The notes beneath the pieces were generated by a model, which searched no databases, was not told the DNA's origin, and was given only the letters and a program-made list of their open reading frames with translations. 64,000 nt of DNA, taken from Limnephilus marmoratus. Lineage: Eukaryota; Arthropoda; Insecta; Trichoptera; Limnephilidae. Location of the stretch: positions 50,551,819-50,615,818 of the forward strand of contig OU862908.1 of the NCBI GenBank assembly GCA_917880885.1. Direction: 5' to 3'. A program made the position numbers and the translations under genes. Below are positions 47,901 to 61,443 of this stretch, piece after piece (the stretch's first letter is position 1; the number at the start of each line of letters is the position of its first letter).

Positions 47901-50900
47901 TTCGGTCGTTAAAACACATGGCGTCGGTCATAATTTCGGCACCACAGCACCAAACTGTCTGAAATTTTGGATTCTGACTAAAAATCATGGTCTGCACACG
48001 AATCAATCAAATAATCTCACAAATGAAGATTAAACAAAAACATCATTTTAAAATTTGGGCTCAGTCGTATTAGCACTTGGGTTCGGTTGTTTTAATACTT
48101 GGGGTCGGTGATTATTTTGGCACTATGGCACCGAGCCGACTGAAATTGTGGATTCTTTCTAAGAATATGGTCGGTATACGAATCAATTAAAATACCTGCC
48201 AAAAAAATAAATTTAAAAAAAATCATTGTTTTAACACTTGGGGTCGGTCGTATTAGCACTTGGATTCGGTTATTTTAATACTTGCTCGGTCATAACTTTG
48301 GCCCTAAGTCACCGATTTGACTGAAATTTTGGATTCTTACTAAGAACATGGTCTGTAAATGAATCAATCAAAAAATATCCCCAAAAAAGGATTTAAAAAA
48401 AATGTATTTTTCAACACTTGGGTTCGGTCGTTAAAACACATGGCGTCGGTCATAATTTCGGCACCACAGCACCAAACTGTCTAAAATTTTGGATTCTGAC
48501 TAAAAATCATGGTCTGCACACGAATCAATCAAATAATCTCACAAATGAAGATTAAACAAAAACATCATTTTAAAATTTGGGCTCAGTCGTATTAGCACTT
48601 GGGTTCGGTTGTTTAAATACTTGGGGTCGGTGATAATTTTGGCACTGTGGCACCGAGCCGAATGAAATTGTGGATTCTTTCTAAGAATATGGTCGTTATA
48701 CAAATCAATTAAAATACCTGCCAAAAAAATAAATTTAAAAAAATCATTGTTTTAACACTTGGGGTCGGTCGTATGAGAACTTGGATTCGGTTATTTTAAT
48801 ACTTGCTCGGTCATAACTTTAGCCCTAAGTCACCGATTTGACTGAAATTTTGGATTCTTACTAAGAACATGGTCTGTAAATGAATCAATCAAAAAATATC
48901 CACAAAAAGGATTTAAAAAAAAATATTTTTCAACACTTGGGTTCGGTCGTTAAAACACATGGCGTCGGTCATAATTTCGGCACCACAGCACCAAACTGTC
49001 TGAAATTTTGGATTCTGACTAAAAATCATGGTCTGCACACGAATCAATCAAATAATCTCACAAATGAAGATTAAACAAAAACATCATTTTAAAATTTGGG
49101 CTCAGTCGTATTAGCACTTGGGTTCGGTTGTTTTAATACTTGGGGTCGGTGATTATTTTGGCACTATGGCACCGAGCCGACTGAAATTGTGGATTCTTTC
49201 TAAGAATATGGTCGGTATACGAATCAATTAAAATACCTGCCAAAAAAATAAATTTAAAAAAAATCATTGTTTTAACACTTGGGGTCGGTCGTATTAGCAC
49301 TTGTATTCGGTTATTTTAATACTTGCTCGGTCATAACTTTGGCCCTAAGTCACCGATTTGACTGAAATTTTGGATTCTTACTAAGAACATGGTCTGTAAA
49401 TGAATCAATCAAAAAATATCCCCAAAAAAGGATTTAAAAAAATGTATTTTTCAACACTTGGGTTCGGTCGTTAAAACACATGGCGTCGGTCATAATTTCG
49501 GCACCACAGCACCAAACTGTCTAAAATTTTGGATTCTGACTAAAAATCATGGTCTGCACACAAATCAATCAAATAATCTCACAAATGAAGATTAAACAAA
49601 AACATCATTTTAAAATTTGGGCTCAGTCGTATTAGCACTTGGGTTCGGTTGTTTTAATACTTGGGGTCGGTGATAATTTTGGCACTGTGGTACCGAGCCG
49701 AATGAAATTGTGGATTCTTTCTAAGAATATGGTCGTTATACAAATCAATTAAAATACCTGCCAAAAAAATAAATTTAAAAAAATCATTGTTTTAACACTT
49801 GGGGTCGGTCGTATGAGCACTTGGATTCGGTTATTTTAATACTTGCTCGGTCATAACTTTAGCCCTAAGTCACCGATTTGACTGAAATTTTGGATTCTTA
49901 CTAAGAACATGGTCTGTAAATGAATCAATCAAAAAATATCCCCAAAAAAGGATTTTAAAAAAAATATTTTTCAACACTTCGGTTCGGTCGTTAAAACACA
50001 TGGCGTCGGTCATAATTTCGGCATCACAGCACCAAACTGTCTGAAATTTTGGATTCTGACTAAAAATCATGGTCTGAACACGAATCAATCAAAAAATCTC
50101 ACAAATGAAGATTTAACAAAAACATCATTTTAAAATTTGGGCTCAGTCGTATTAGCACTTGGGTTCGGTTGTTTTAATCCTTGGGGTCGGTGATTATTTT
50201 GGCACTATGGCACCGAGCCGAATGAAATTGTGGATTCTTTCTAAGAATATGGTCGTTATACAAATCAATTAAAATACCTGCCAAAAAAATAAATTTAAAA
50301 AAATCATTGTTTTAACACTTGGGGTCGGTCGTATGAGCACTTGGATTCGGTTATTTTAATACTTGCTTGGTCATTACTTTAGCCCTAAGTCACCGATTTG
50401 ACTGAAATTTTGGATTCTTACTAAGAACATGGTCTGTAACTGAATCAATCAAAAAATATCCCCAAAAAAGGATTTTAAAAAAAATATTTTTCAACACTTG
50501 GGTTCGGTCGTTAAAACACATGGCGTCGGTCATAATTTCGGCACCACAGCACCAAACTGTCTGAAATTTTGGATTCTGACTAAAAATCATGGTCTGAACA
50601 CGAATCAATCAAAAAATCTCACAAATGAAGATTTAACAAAAACATCATTTTAAAATTTGGGCTCAGTCGTATTAGCACTTGGGTTCGGTTGTTTTAATCC
50701 TTGGGGTCGGTGATTATTTTGGCACTATGGCACCGAGCCGACTGAAATTGTGGATTCTTTCTAAGAATATGGTCGGTATACGAATCAATTAAAATACCTG
50801 CCAAAAAAATAAATTTTAAAAAAATCATTGTTTTAACACTTGGTGTCGGTCGTTTTAGCACTTGGATTCGGTTATTTTAATACTTGCTCGGTCATAACTT

Positions 50901-53900
50901 TGGCCCTAAGTCACCGATTTGACTGAAATTTTGGATTCTTACTAAGAACATGGTCTGTAAATGGATTAAAAAAAATATATTTTTTCAACACTTGGGTTCG
51001 GTCGTTAAAACACCTGGCGTCGGTCATAATTTCGGGACCACAACACCAAACTGTCTGAAATTTTGGATTCTGACTAAAAATCATGGTCTGCAAACGAATC
51101 AAACAAAAATCTTACAAAAGAAGATTTAACAAAAACATCATTTGAAAACTTGGGCTCAGTCGTATTAGCACTTGGGTTCGGTTGTTTTAATCCTTGGGGT
51201 CGGTGATTATTTTGGCACTATGGCACCGAGCCGACTGAAATTGTGGATTCTTTCTAAGAATATGGTCGGTATACGAATCATTTAAAATACCTGCCAAAAA
51301 AATAAATTTTAAAAAAATCATTGTTTTAACACTTGGGGTCGGTCGTATTAGCACTTGGATTCGGTTATTTTAATACTTGCTCGGTCATAATTTTGGCCCT
51401 AAGTCACCGATTTGACTGAAATTTTTGATTCTTACTAAGAACATGGTCTGTAAATGAATCAATCAAAAAATATCCCCAAAAAAGATATTAAAAAAAATAT
51501 ATTTTTTCAACACTTGGGTTCGGTCGTTAACACATGGCGTCAGTCATAATTTCGGCACCACAACACCAAACTGTCTGAAATTTTGGATTCTGACTAAAAA
51601 TCATGGTCTGCAAACGAATCAAACAAAAATCTTACAAAAGAAGATTTAACAAAAACATCATTTGAAAACTTGGGCTCAGTCGTATTAGCACTTGGGTTCG
51701 GTTGTTTTAATCCTTGGGGTCGGTGATTATTTTGGCACTATGGCACCGAGCCGACTGAAATTGTGGATTCTTTCTAAGAATATGGTCGGTATACGAATCA
51801 TTTAAAATACCTGCCAAAAAAATAAATTTTAAAAAAATCATTGTTTTAACACTTGGGGTCGGTCGTATTAGCACTTGGATTCGGTTATTTTAATACTTGC
51901 TCGGTCATAATTTTGGCCCTAAGTCACCGATTTGACTGAAAATTTGGATTCTTACTAAGAACATGGTCTGTAAATGAATCAATCAAAAAATATCCCCAAA
52001 AAAAAATATTAAAAAAAAATATTTTTTTTCAACACTTGGGTTCGGTCGTTAAAACACATGGCGTCGGTCATAATTTCGGCACCACAGCACCAAACTGTCT
52101 GAAATTTTGGATTCTGACTAAAAATCATGGTCTGCACACGAATCAATCAAAAAATCTCACAAATGAAGATTTAACAAAAACATCATTTTAAAATTTGGGC
52201 TCAGTCGTATTAGCACTTGGGTTCGGTTGTTTAAATACTTGGGGTCGGTGATAATTTTGGCACTATGGCACCGAGCCCACTGAAATTGTGGATTCTTTCT
52301 AAGAATATGGTCGGTATACGAATCAATAAAAATACGTGCCAAAAAAATAAATTTTTAAAAAAATCATTGTTTCAACACTTGGGTTCGGTCGTATTAGCAC
52401 TTGGATTCGGTTATTTTAATACTTGCTCGGTCATAATTTTGGCCCTAAGTCACCGATTTGACTGAAATTTTGGATTCTTACTAAGAACATGGTCTGTAAA
52501 TGAATCAATCAAAAAATATCCCCAAAAAAAGATTTAAAAAAATATACATTTTTTCAACACTAAGGTTCGTTCGTAAAACACATGGCGTCGGTCATAATTT
52601 CGGCACCACAGCACCAAACTGTCTGAAATTTTGGATTCTGACTAAAAATCATGGTCTGCACACGAATCAATCAAAAAATCTCACAAATGAAGATTTAACA
52701 AAAACATCATTTTAAAATTTGGGCTCAGTCGTATTAGCACTTGGGTTCGGTTGTTTAAATACTTGGGGTCGGTGATAATTTTGGCACTATGGCACCGAGC
52801 CCACTGAAATTGTGGATTCTTTCTAAGAATATGGTCGGTATACGAATCAATTAAAATACCTGCCAAAAAATAAATTTAAAAAAAATCATTGTTTTAACAC
52901 TTGGGGTCGGTCGTATTAGCACTTGGATTCGGTTATTTTAATACTTGCTCGGTCATAATTTTGGCCCTAAGTCACCGATTTGACTGAAATTTTGGATTCT
53001 TACTAAGAACATGGTCTGTAAATGAATCAATCAAAAAATATCCCCAAAAAAAGATTTAAAAAAATATACATTTTTTCAACACTAAGGTTCGTTCGTAAAA
53101 CACATGGCGTCGGTCATAATTTCGGCACCACAACACCAAACTGTCTGAAATTTTGGATTCTTACTTTATCATGGTCTGCACACGAATCAATCAAAAATCT
53201 TATAAAAGAAGATTTAACAAAAACATCATTTTAAAACTTGGGCTCAGTCGTATTAGCACTTGGGTTCGGTTGTTTAAATACTTGGGGTCTGTGATTATTT
53301 TGGCACTATGGCACCGAGCCCACTGAAATTGTGGATTCTTTCTAAGAATATGGTCGGTATACGAATCAATAAAAATACGTGCCAAAAAAATAAATTTAAA
53401 AAAAATCATTGTTTCAACACTTGGGTTCGGTCGTATTAGCAATTGGATTCGGTTATTCTAATACTTGCTCGGTCATAACTTTGGCCCTAAGTCACCGATT
53501 TGACTGAAATTTTTGATTCTTACTAAGAACATGGTCTGTAAATGAATCAATCAAAAAATATCCCCAAAAAAGATATTAAAAAAAATATATTTTTTCAACA
53601 CTTGGGTTCGGTCGTTAACACATGGCGTCAGTCATAATTTCGGCACCACAACACCAAACTGTCTGAAATTTTGGATTCTGACTAAAAACCATGGTCTGCA
53701 AACGAATCAAACAAAAATCTTACAAAAGAAGATTTAACAAAAACATCATTTGAAACTTGGGCTCAGTCGTATTAGCACTTGGGTTCGGTTGTTTTAATCC
53801 TTGGGGTCGGTGATTATTTTGGCACTATGGCACCGAGCCGACTGAAATTGTGGATTCTTTCTAAGAATATGGTCGGTATACGAATCAATTAAAATACCTG

Positions 53901-56900
53901 CCAAAAAAATAAATTTTAAAAAAATCATTGTTTTAACACTTGGGGTCGGTCGTATTAGCACTTGGATTCGGTTATTTTAATACTTGCTCGGTCATAATTT
54001 TGGCCCTAAGTCACCGATTTGACTGAAAATTTGGATTCTTACTAAGAACATGGTCTGTAAATGAATCAATCAAAAAATATCCCCAAAAAAAAATATTAAA
54101 AAAAAATATTTTTTTTCAACACTTGGGTTCGGTCGTTAAAACACATGGCGTCGGTCATAATTTCGGCACCACAGCACCAAACTGTCTGAAATTTTGGATT
54201 CTGACTAAAAATCATGGTCTGCACACGAATCAATCAAAAAATCTCACAAATGAAGATTTAACAAAAACATCATTTTAAAATTTGGGCTCAGTCGTATTAG
54301 CACTTGGGTTCGGTTGTTTTAATACTTGGGGACGGTGATTATTTTGGCACTATGGCACCGAGCCGACTGAAATTGTGGATTCTTTCTAAGAAAATGGTCG
54401 GTATACGAATCAATTAAAATACCTGCCAAAAAATAAATTAAAAAAAAATCATTGTTTTAACACTTGGGGTCGGTCGTATTAGCACTTGGATTCGGTTATT
54501 TTAATACTTGCTCGGTCATAATTTTGGCCCTAAGTCACCGATTTGACTGAAATTTTGGATTCTTACTAAGAACATGGTCTGTAAATGAATCAATCAAAAA
54601 ATATCCCCAAAAAAAGATTTAAAAAAAAAATACATTTTTTCAACACTAAGGTTCGTTCGTAAAACACATGGCGTCGGTCATAATTTCGGCACCACAACAC
54701 CAAACTGTCTGAAATTTTGGATTCTTACTTAATCATGGTCTGCACACGAATCAATCAAAAATCTTATAAAAGAAGATTTAACAAAAACATCATTTTAAAA
54801 CTTGGGCTCAGTCGTATTAGCACTTGGGTTCGGTTGTTTAAATACTTGGGGTCGGTGATAATTTTGGCACTATGGCACCGAGCCCACTGAAATTGTGGAT
54901 TCTTTCTAAGAATATGGTCGGTATACGAATCAATAAAAATACGTGCCAAAAAAATAAATTTAAAAAAAATCATTGTTTTAACACTTGGGTTCGGTCGTAT
55001 TAGCACTTGGATTCGGTTATTTTAATACATGCTTGGTCATAACTTTGGCCCTAAGTCACCGATTTGACTGAAAATTTGGATTCTTACTAAGAACATGGTC
55101 TGTAAATGAATCAATCAACAAATATCCCCAAAAAAAAATATTAAAAAAAAATATTTTTTTTCAACACTTGGGTTCGGTCGTTAAAACACATGGCGTCGGT
55201 CGTAATTTCGGCACCACAACACCAAACTGTCTGAAATTTTGGATTCTTACTTTATCATGGTCTGCACACGAATCAATCAAAAATCTTATAAAAGAAGATT
55301 TAACAAAAACATCATTTTAAAACTTGGGCTCAGTCGTATTAGCACTTGGGTTCGGTTGTTTAAATACTTGGGGTCGGTGATAATTTTGGCACTATGGCAC
55401 CGAGCCGACTGAAATTGTGGATTCTTTCTAAGAAAATGGTCGGTATACGAATCAATTAAAATACCTGCCAAAAAATAAATTAAAAAAAAATCATTGTTTT
55501 AACACTTGGGGTCGGTCGTATTAGCAATTGGATTCGGTTATTCTAATACTTGATCGGTCATAACTTTGGCCCTAAGTCACCGATTTGACTGAAATTTTTG
55601 ATTCTTACTAAGAACATGGTCTGTAAATGAATCAATCAAAAAATATCCCCAAAAAAAGATTTAAAAAAAAAATATTTTTTCAACACTTGGGTTCGGTCGT
55701 TAAAACACATGGCGTCAGTCATAATTTCGGCACCACAACACCAAACTGTCTGAAATTTTGGATTCTTACTAAAAATCATGGTCTGCAAACGAATCAAACA
55801 AAAATCTTACAAAAGAAGATTTAACAAAAACATCATTTGAAAACTTGGGCTCAGTCGTATTAGCACTTGGGTTCGGTTGTTTTAATACTTGGGGTCGGTG
55901 ATAATTTTGGCACTGTGGCACCAAGCCGAATGAAATTGTGGATTCTTTCTAAGAATATGGTCGTTATACAAATCAATTAAAATACCTGCCAAAAAAATAA
56001 ATTTAAAAAAATCATTGTTTTAACACTTGGGGTCGGTCGTATGAGCACTTGGATTCGGTTATTTTAAAACTTGCCCGGTCATAACTTTGGCCCTAAGTCA
56101 CCGATTTGACTGAAATTTTGGATTCTTACTAAGAACATGGTCTGTAAATGAATCAATCAAAAAATATCCCCAAAAAAGGAATTTAAAAAAAATATTTTTC
56201 AACACTTGGGTTCGGTCGTTAAAACACATGGCGTCGGTCATAATTTCGGCACCACAGCACCAAACTGTCTGAAATTTTGGATTCTGACTAAAAATCATGG
56301 TCTGCACACGAATCAATCAAAAAATCTCACAAATGAAGATTTAACAAAAACATCATTTTAAAATTTGGGCTCAGTCGTATTAGCACTTGGGTTCGGTTGT
56401 TTTAATACTTGTGGACGGTAATTATTTTGGCACTATGGCACCGAGCCGACTGAAATTGTGGATTCTTTCTAAGAATATGGTCGGTATACGAATCAATTAA
56501 AATACCTGCCAAAAAAATAAATTTAAAAAAAATCATTGTTTTAACACTTGGGTTCGGTCGTATTAGCACTTGGATTCGGTTATTTTAATACATGCTTGGT
56601 CATAACTTTGGCCCTTAGTGACCGATTTGACTGAAAATTTGGATTCTTACTAAGAACATGGTCTGTAAATGAATCAATCAACAAATATCCCCAAAAAAAA
56701 ATATTAAAAAAAAATATTTTTTTTCAACACTTGGGTTCGGTCGTTAAAACACATGGCGTCGGTCATAATTTCGGCACCACAGCACCAAACTGTCTGAAAT
56801 TTTGGATTCTGACTAAAAATCATGGTCTGCACACGAATCAATCAAAAAATCACACAAACGAAGATTTAACAAAAACATCATTTTAAAATTTGGGCTCAGT

Positions 56901-59900
56901 CGTATTAGCACTTGGGTTCGGTTGTTTTAATCCTTGGGGTCGGTGATTATTTTGGCACTATGGCACCGAGCCGACTGAAATTGTGGATTCTTTCTAAGAA
57001 TATGGTCGGTATACGAATCAATTAAAATACCTGCCAAAAAAAAAAAATTTTAAAAAAATCATTGTTTTAACTCTTGGGGTCGGTCGTATTAGCACTTGGA
57101 TTCGGTTATTTTAATACTTGCTCGGTCATAACTTTGGCCCTAAGTCACCGATTTGACTGACATTTTGGATTCTTACTAAGAACATGGTCTGTAAATGAAT
57201 CAATCAAAAAATGTCCCAAAAAAAGGATTAAAAAAAAAAATATTTTTTCAACACTTGGGTTCGGTCGTTAAAACACATGGCGTCGGTCATAATTTCGGCA
57301 CCACAACACCAAACTGTCTGAAATTTTGGATTCTTACTAAAACTCATGGTCTGCACACGAATCGATCAACAATCTTACAAAAGAAGATATAACAAAAACA
57401 TCATTTTAAAACTTGGGCTCAGTCGTATTAGCACTTGGGTTCGGTTGTTTAAATACTTGGGGTCGGTGATAATTTTGGCACTATGGCACCGAGCCCACTG
57501 AAATTGTGGATTCTTTCTAAGAATATGGTCGGTATACGAATCAATAAAAATACGTGCCAAAAAAATAAATTTAAAAAAAATCATTGTTTTAACACTTGGG
57601 TTCGGTCGTATTAGCACTTGGATTCGGTTATTTTAATACATGCTTGGTCATAACTTTGGCCCTAAGTCACCGATTTGACTGAAAATTTGGATTCTTACTA
57701 AGAACATGGTCTGTAAATGAATCAATCAAAAAATATCCCCAAAAAAAAAATATTAAAAAAAAATATTTTTTTTCAACACTTGGGTTCGGTCGTTAAAACA
57801 CATGGCGTCGGTCATAATTTCGGCACCACAGCACCAAACTGTCTGAAATTTTGGATTCTGACTAAAAATCATGGTCTGCACACGAATCAATCAAAAAATC
57901 TCACAAATGAAGATTTAACAAAAATATCATTTTAAAAATTGGGCTTAGTCGTATTAGCACTTGGGTTCGGTTGTTTTAATACTTGGGGTCGGTGATTATT
58001 TTGGCACTATGGCACCGAGCCGACTGAAATTGTGGATTCTTTCTAAGAATATGGTCGGTATACGAATCAATTAAAATACCTGCCAAAAAAAAAAATTTAA
58101 AAAAAATCATTGTTTTAACTCTTGGGGTCGGTCGTATTAGCACTTGGATTCGGTTATTTTAATACTTGCTCGGTCATAACTTTGGCCCTAAGTCACCGAT
58201 TTGACTGACATTTTGGATTCTTACTAAGAACATGGTCTGTAAATGAATCAATCAAAAAATGTCCCAAAAAAAGGATTAAAAAAAAAAATATTTTTTCAAC
58301 ACTTGGGTTCGGTCGTTAAAACACATGGCGTCGGTCATAATTTCGGCACCACAACACCAAACTGTCTGAAATTTTGGATTCTTACTAAAACTCATGGTCT
58401 GCACACGAATCGATCAACAATCTTACAAAAGAAGATATAACAAAAACATCATTTTAAAACTTGGGCTCAGTCGTATTAGCACTTGGGTTCGGTTGTTTTA
58501 ATACTTGGGGTCGGTGATAATTTTGGCACTATGGCACCGAGCCGAATGAAATTGTGGATTCTTTCTAAGAATATGGTCGTTATACGAATCAATTAAAATA
58601 CCTGCCAAAAAAATAAATTTAAAAAAATCATTGTTTTAACACTTGGGGTCGGTCGTATTAGCACTTGGATTCGGTTATTTTAATACTTGCTCGGCCATAA
58701 CTTTGGCCCTAAGTCACTGATTTGACTGAAATTTTGGATTCTTACTAAGAAGTCTAGTATTGGTCTGGATTCTTACTAAGAAGGTCTGTAAATGAATCAA
58801 TCAAAAAATATCCCCAAAAAAGGATTTAAAAAAAATATATTTTTAAACACTTGGGTTCGGTCGTTAAAACACATGGCGTCGGCCATAATTTCGGCACCAC
58901 AGCACCAAACTGTCTGAAATTTTGGATTCTGACTAAAAATCATGGTCTGCACACGAATCAATAAAAAAATCTCACAAATGAAGATTTAACAAAAACATCA
59001 TTTTAAAATTTGGGCTCAGTCGTATTAGCACCTTGGTTCGGTTGTTTTAATACTTGGGGTCGGTGATAATTTTGGCACTGTGGCACCGAGCCGAATGAAA
59101 TTGTGGATTCTTTCTAAGAATATGGTCGTTATACAAATCAATTAAAATACCTGCCAAAAAAATAAATTTAAAAAAATCATTTTTTTAACACTTGGGGTCG
59201 GTCGTATGAGCACTTGGATTCGGTTATTTTAATACTTGCTCGGTCATAACTTTAGCCCTAAGTCACCGATTTGACTGAAATTTTGGATTCTTACTAAGAA
59301 CATGGTCTGTAAATGAATCAATCAAAAAATATCCCCAAAAAAAGATTTAAAAAAATATTTTTCAACACTTGGGTTCGGTCGTTAAAATACATGGCGTCGG
59401 TCATAATTTCGGCACCACAGCACCAAACCTTCTGAAAATTTGGATTCTGACTAAAAATCATGGTCTGCACACGAATCAATCAAATAATCTCACAAATGAA
59501 GATTAAACAAAAACATCATTTTAAAATTTGGGCTCAGTCGTATTAGCACTTGGGTTCGGTTGTTTTAATACTTGGGGTCCGTGATTATTTTGGCACTATG
59601 GCACCGAGCCGACTGAAATTGTGGATTCTTTCTAAGAATATGGTCGGTATACGAATCAATTAAAATACCTGCCAAAAAAATAAATTTTAAAAAAATCATT
59701 GTTTTAACACTTGGGGTCGGTCGTATTAGCACTTGGATTCGGTTATTTTAATACTTGCTCGGTCATAACTTTGGCCCTGAGTCACCGATTTGACTGAAAT
59801 TTTGGATTCTTACTAAGAACATGGTCTGTAAATGAATCAATCAAAAAATATCCCCAAAAAAGGATTTAAAAAAAATGTATTTTTCAACACTTGGGTTCGG

Positions 59901-61443
59901 TCGTTAAAACACATGGCGTTGGTCATAATTTCGGCACCACAGCACCAAACTGTCTAAAATTTTGGATTCTGACTAAAAATCATGGTCTGCACACAAATCA
60001 ATCAAATAATCTCACAAATGAAGATTAAACAAAAACATCATTTTAAAATTTGGGCTCAGTCGTATTAGCACTTGGATTCGGTTATTTTAATACTTGCTCG
60101 GTCATAACTTTGGCCCTAAGTCACCGATTTGACTGACATTTTGGATTCTTACTAAGAACATGGTCTGTAAATGAATCAATCAAAAAATGTCCCAAAAAAA
60201 GGATTAAAAAAAAAATATTTTTTCAACACTTGGGTTCGGTCGTTAAAACACATGGCGTCGGTCATAATTTCGGCACCACAACACCAAACTGTCTGAAATT
60301 TTGGATTCTTACTAAAACTCATGGTCTGCACACGAATCGATCAACAATCTTACAAAAGAAGATATAACAAAAACATCATTTTAAAACTTGGGCTCAGTCG
60401 TATTAGCACTTGGGTTCGGTTGTTTTAATACTTGGGGTCGGTGATAATTTTGGCACTATGGCACCGAGCCGAATGAAATTGTGGATTCTTTCTAAGAATA
60501 TGGTCGTTATACGAATCAATTAAAATACCTGCCAAAAAAATAAATTTAAAAAAATCATTGTTTTAACACTTGGGGTCGGTCGTATGAGCACTTGGATTCG
60601 GTTATTTTAATACTTGCTCGGCCATAACTTTGGCCCTAAGTCACTGATTTGACTGAAATTTTGGATTCTTACTAAGAAGTCTGGTATTGGTCTGGATTCT
60701 TACTAAGAAGGTCTGTAAATGAATCAATCAAAAAATATCCCCAAAAAAGGATTTAAAAAAAATATATTTTTAAACACTTGGGTTCGGTCGTTAAAACACA
60801 TGGCGTCGGCCATAATTTCGGCACCACAGCACCAAACTGTCTGAAATTTTGGATTCTGACTAAAAATCATGGTCTGCACACGAATCAATAAAAAAATCTC
60901 ACAAATGAAGATTTAACAAAAACATCATTTTAAAATTTGGGCTCAGTCGTATTAGCACCTTGGTTCGGTTGTTTTAATACTTGGGGTCGGTGATAATTTT
61001 GGCACTGTGGCACCGAGCCGAATGAAATTGTGGATTCTTTCTAAGAATATGGTCGTTATACAAATCAATTAAAATACCTGCCAAAAAAATAAATTTAAAA
61101 AAATCATTGTTTTAACACTTGGGGTCGGTCGTATGAGCACTTGGATTCGGTTATTTTAATACTTGCTCGGTCATAACTTTAGCCCTAAGTCACCGATTTG
61201 ACTGAAGTTTTGGATTCTTACTAAGAACATGGTCTGTAAATGAATCAATCAAAAAATATCCCCAAAAAAAGATTTAAAAAAATATTTTTCAACACTTGGG
61301 TTCGGTCGTTAAAACACATGGCGTCGGTCATAATTTCGGCACCACAGCACCAAACTGTCTGAAAATTTGGATTCTGACTAAAAATCATGGTCTGCACACG
61401 AATCAATCAAATAATCTCACAAATGAAGATTAAACAAAAACAT
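44926..61443. repeat. 18-kb satellite super-block, copy 2 (16.5 kb)
   Basis: Collinear with copy 1. The offset is 18,113 at the left, falls by about one trimer near 28.7-29.7 kb (copy 1 coordinates) and again near 32.3-33.3 kb, rises once near 37.3-38.8 kb, and ends at 16,519. The last fall of 1,071 equals two trimers plus the 30-bp insertion, which is the insertion-bearing pair around 40113 that copy 2 lacks. The net loss is about three trimers. Confidence 0.8.
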
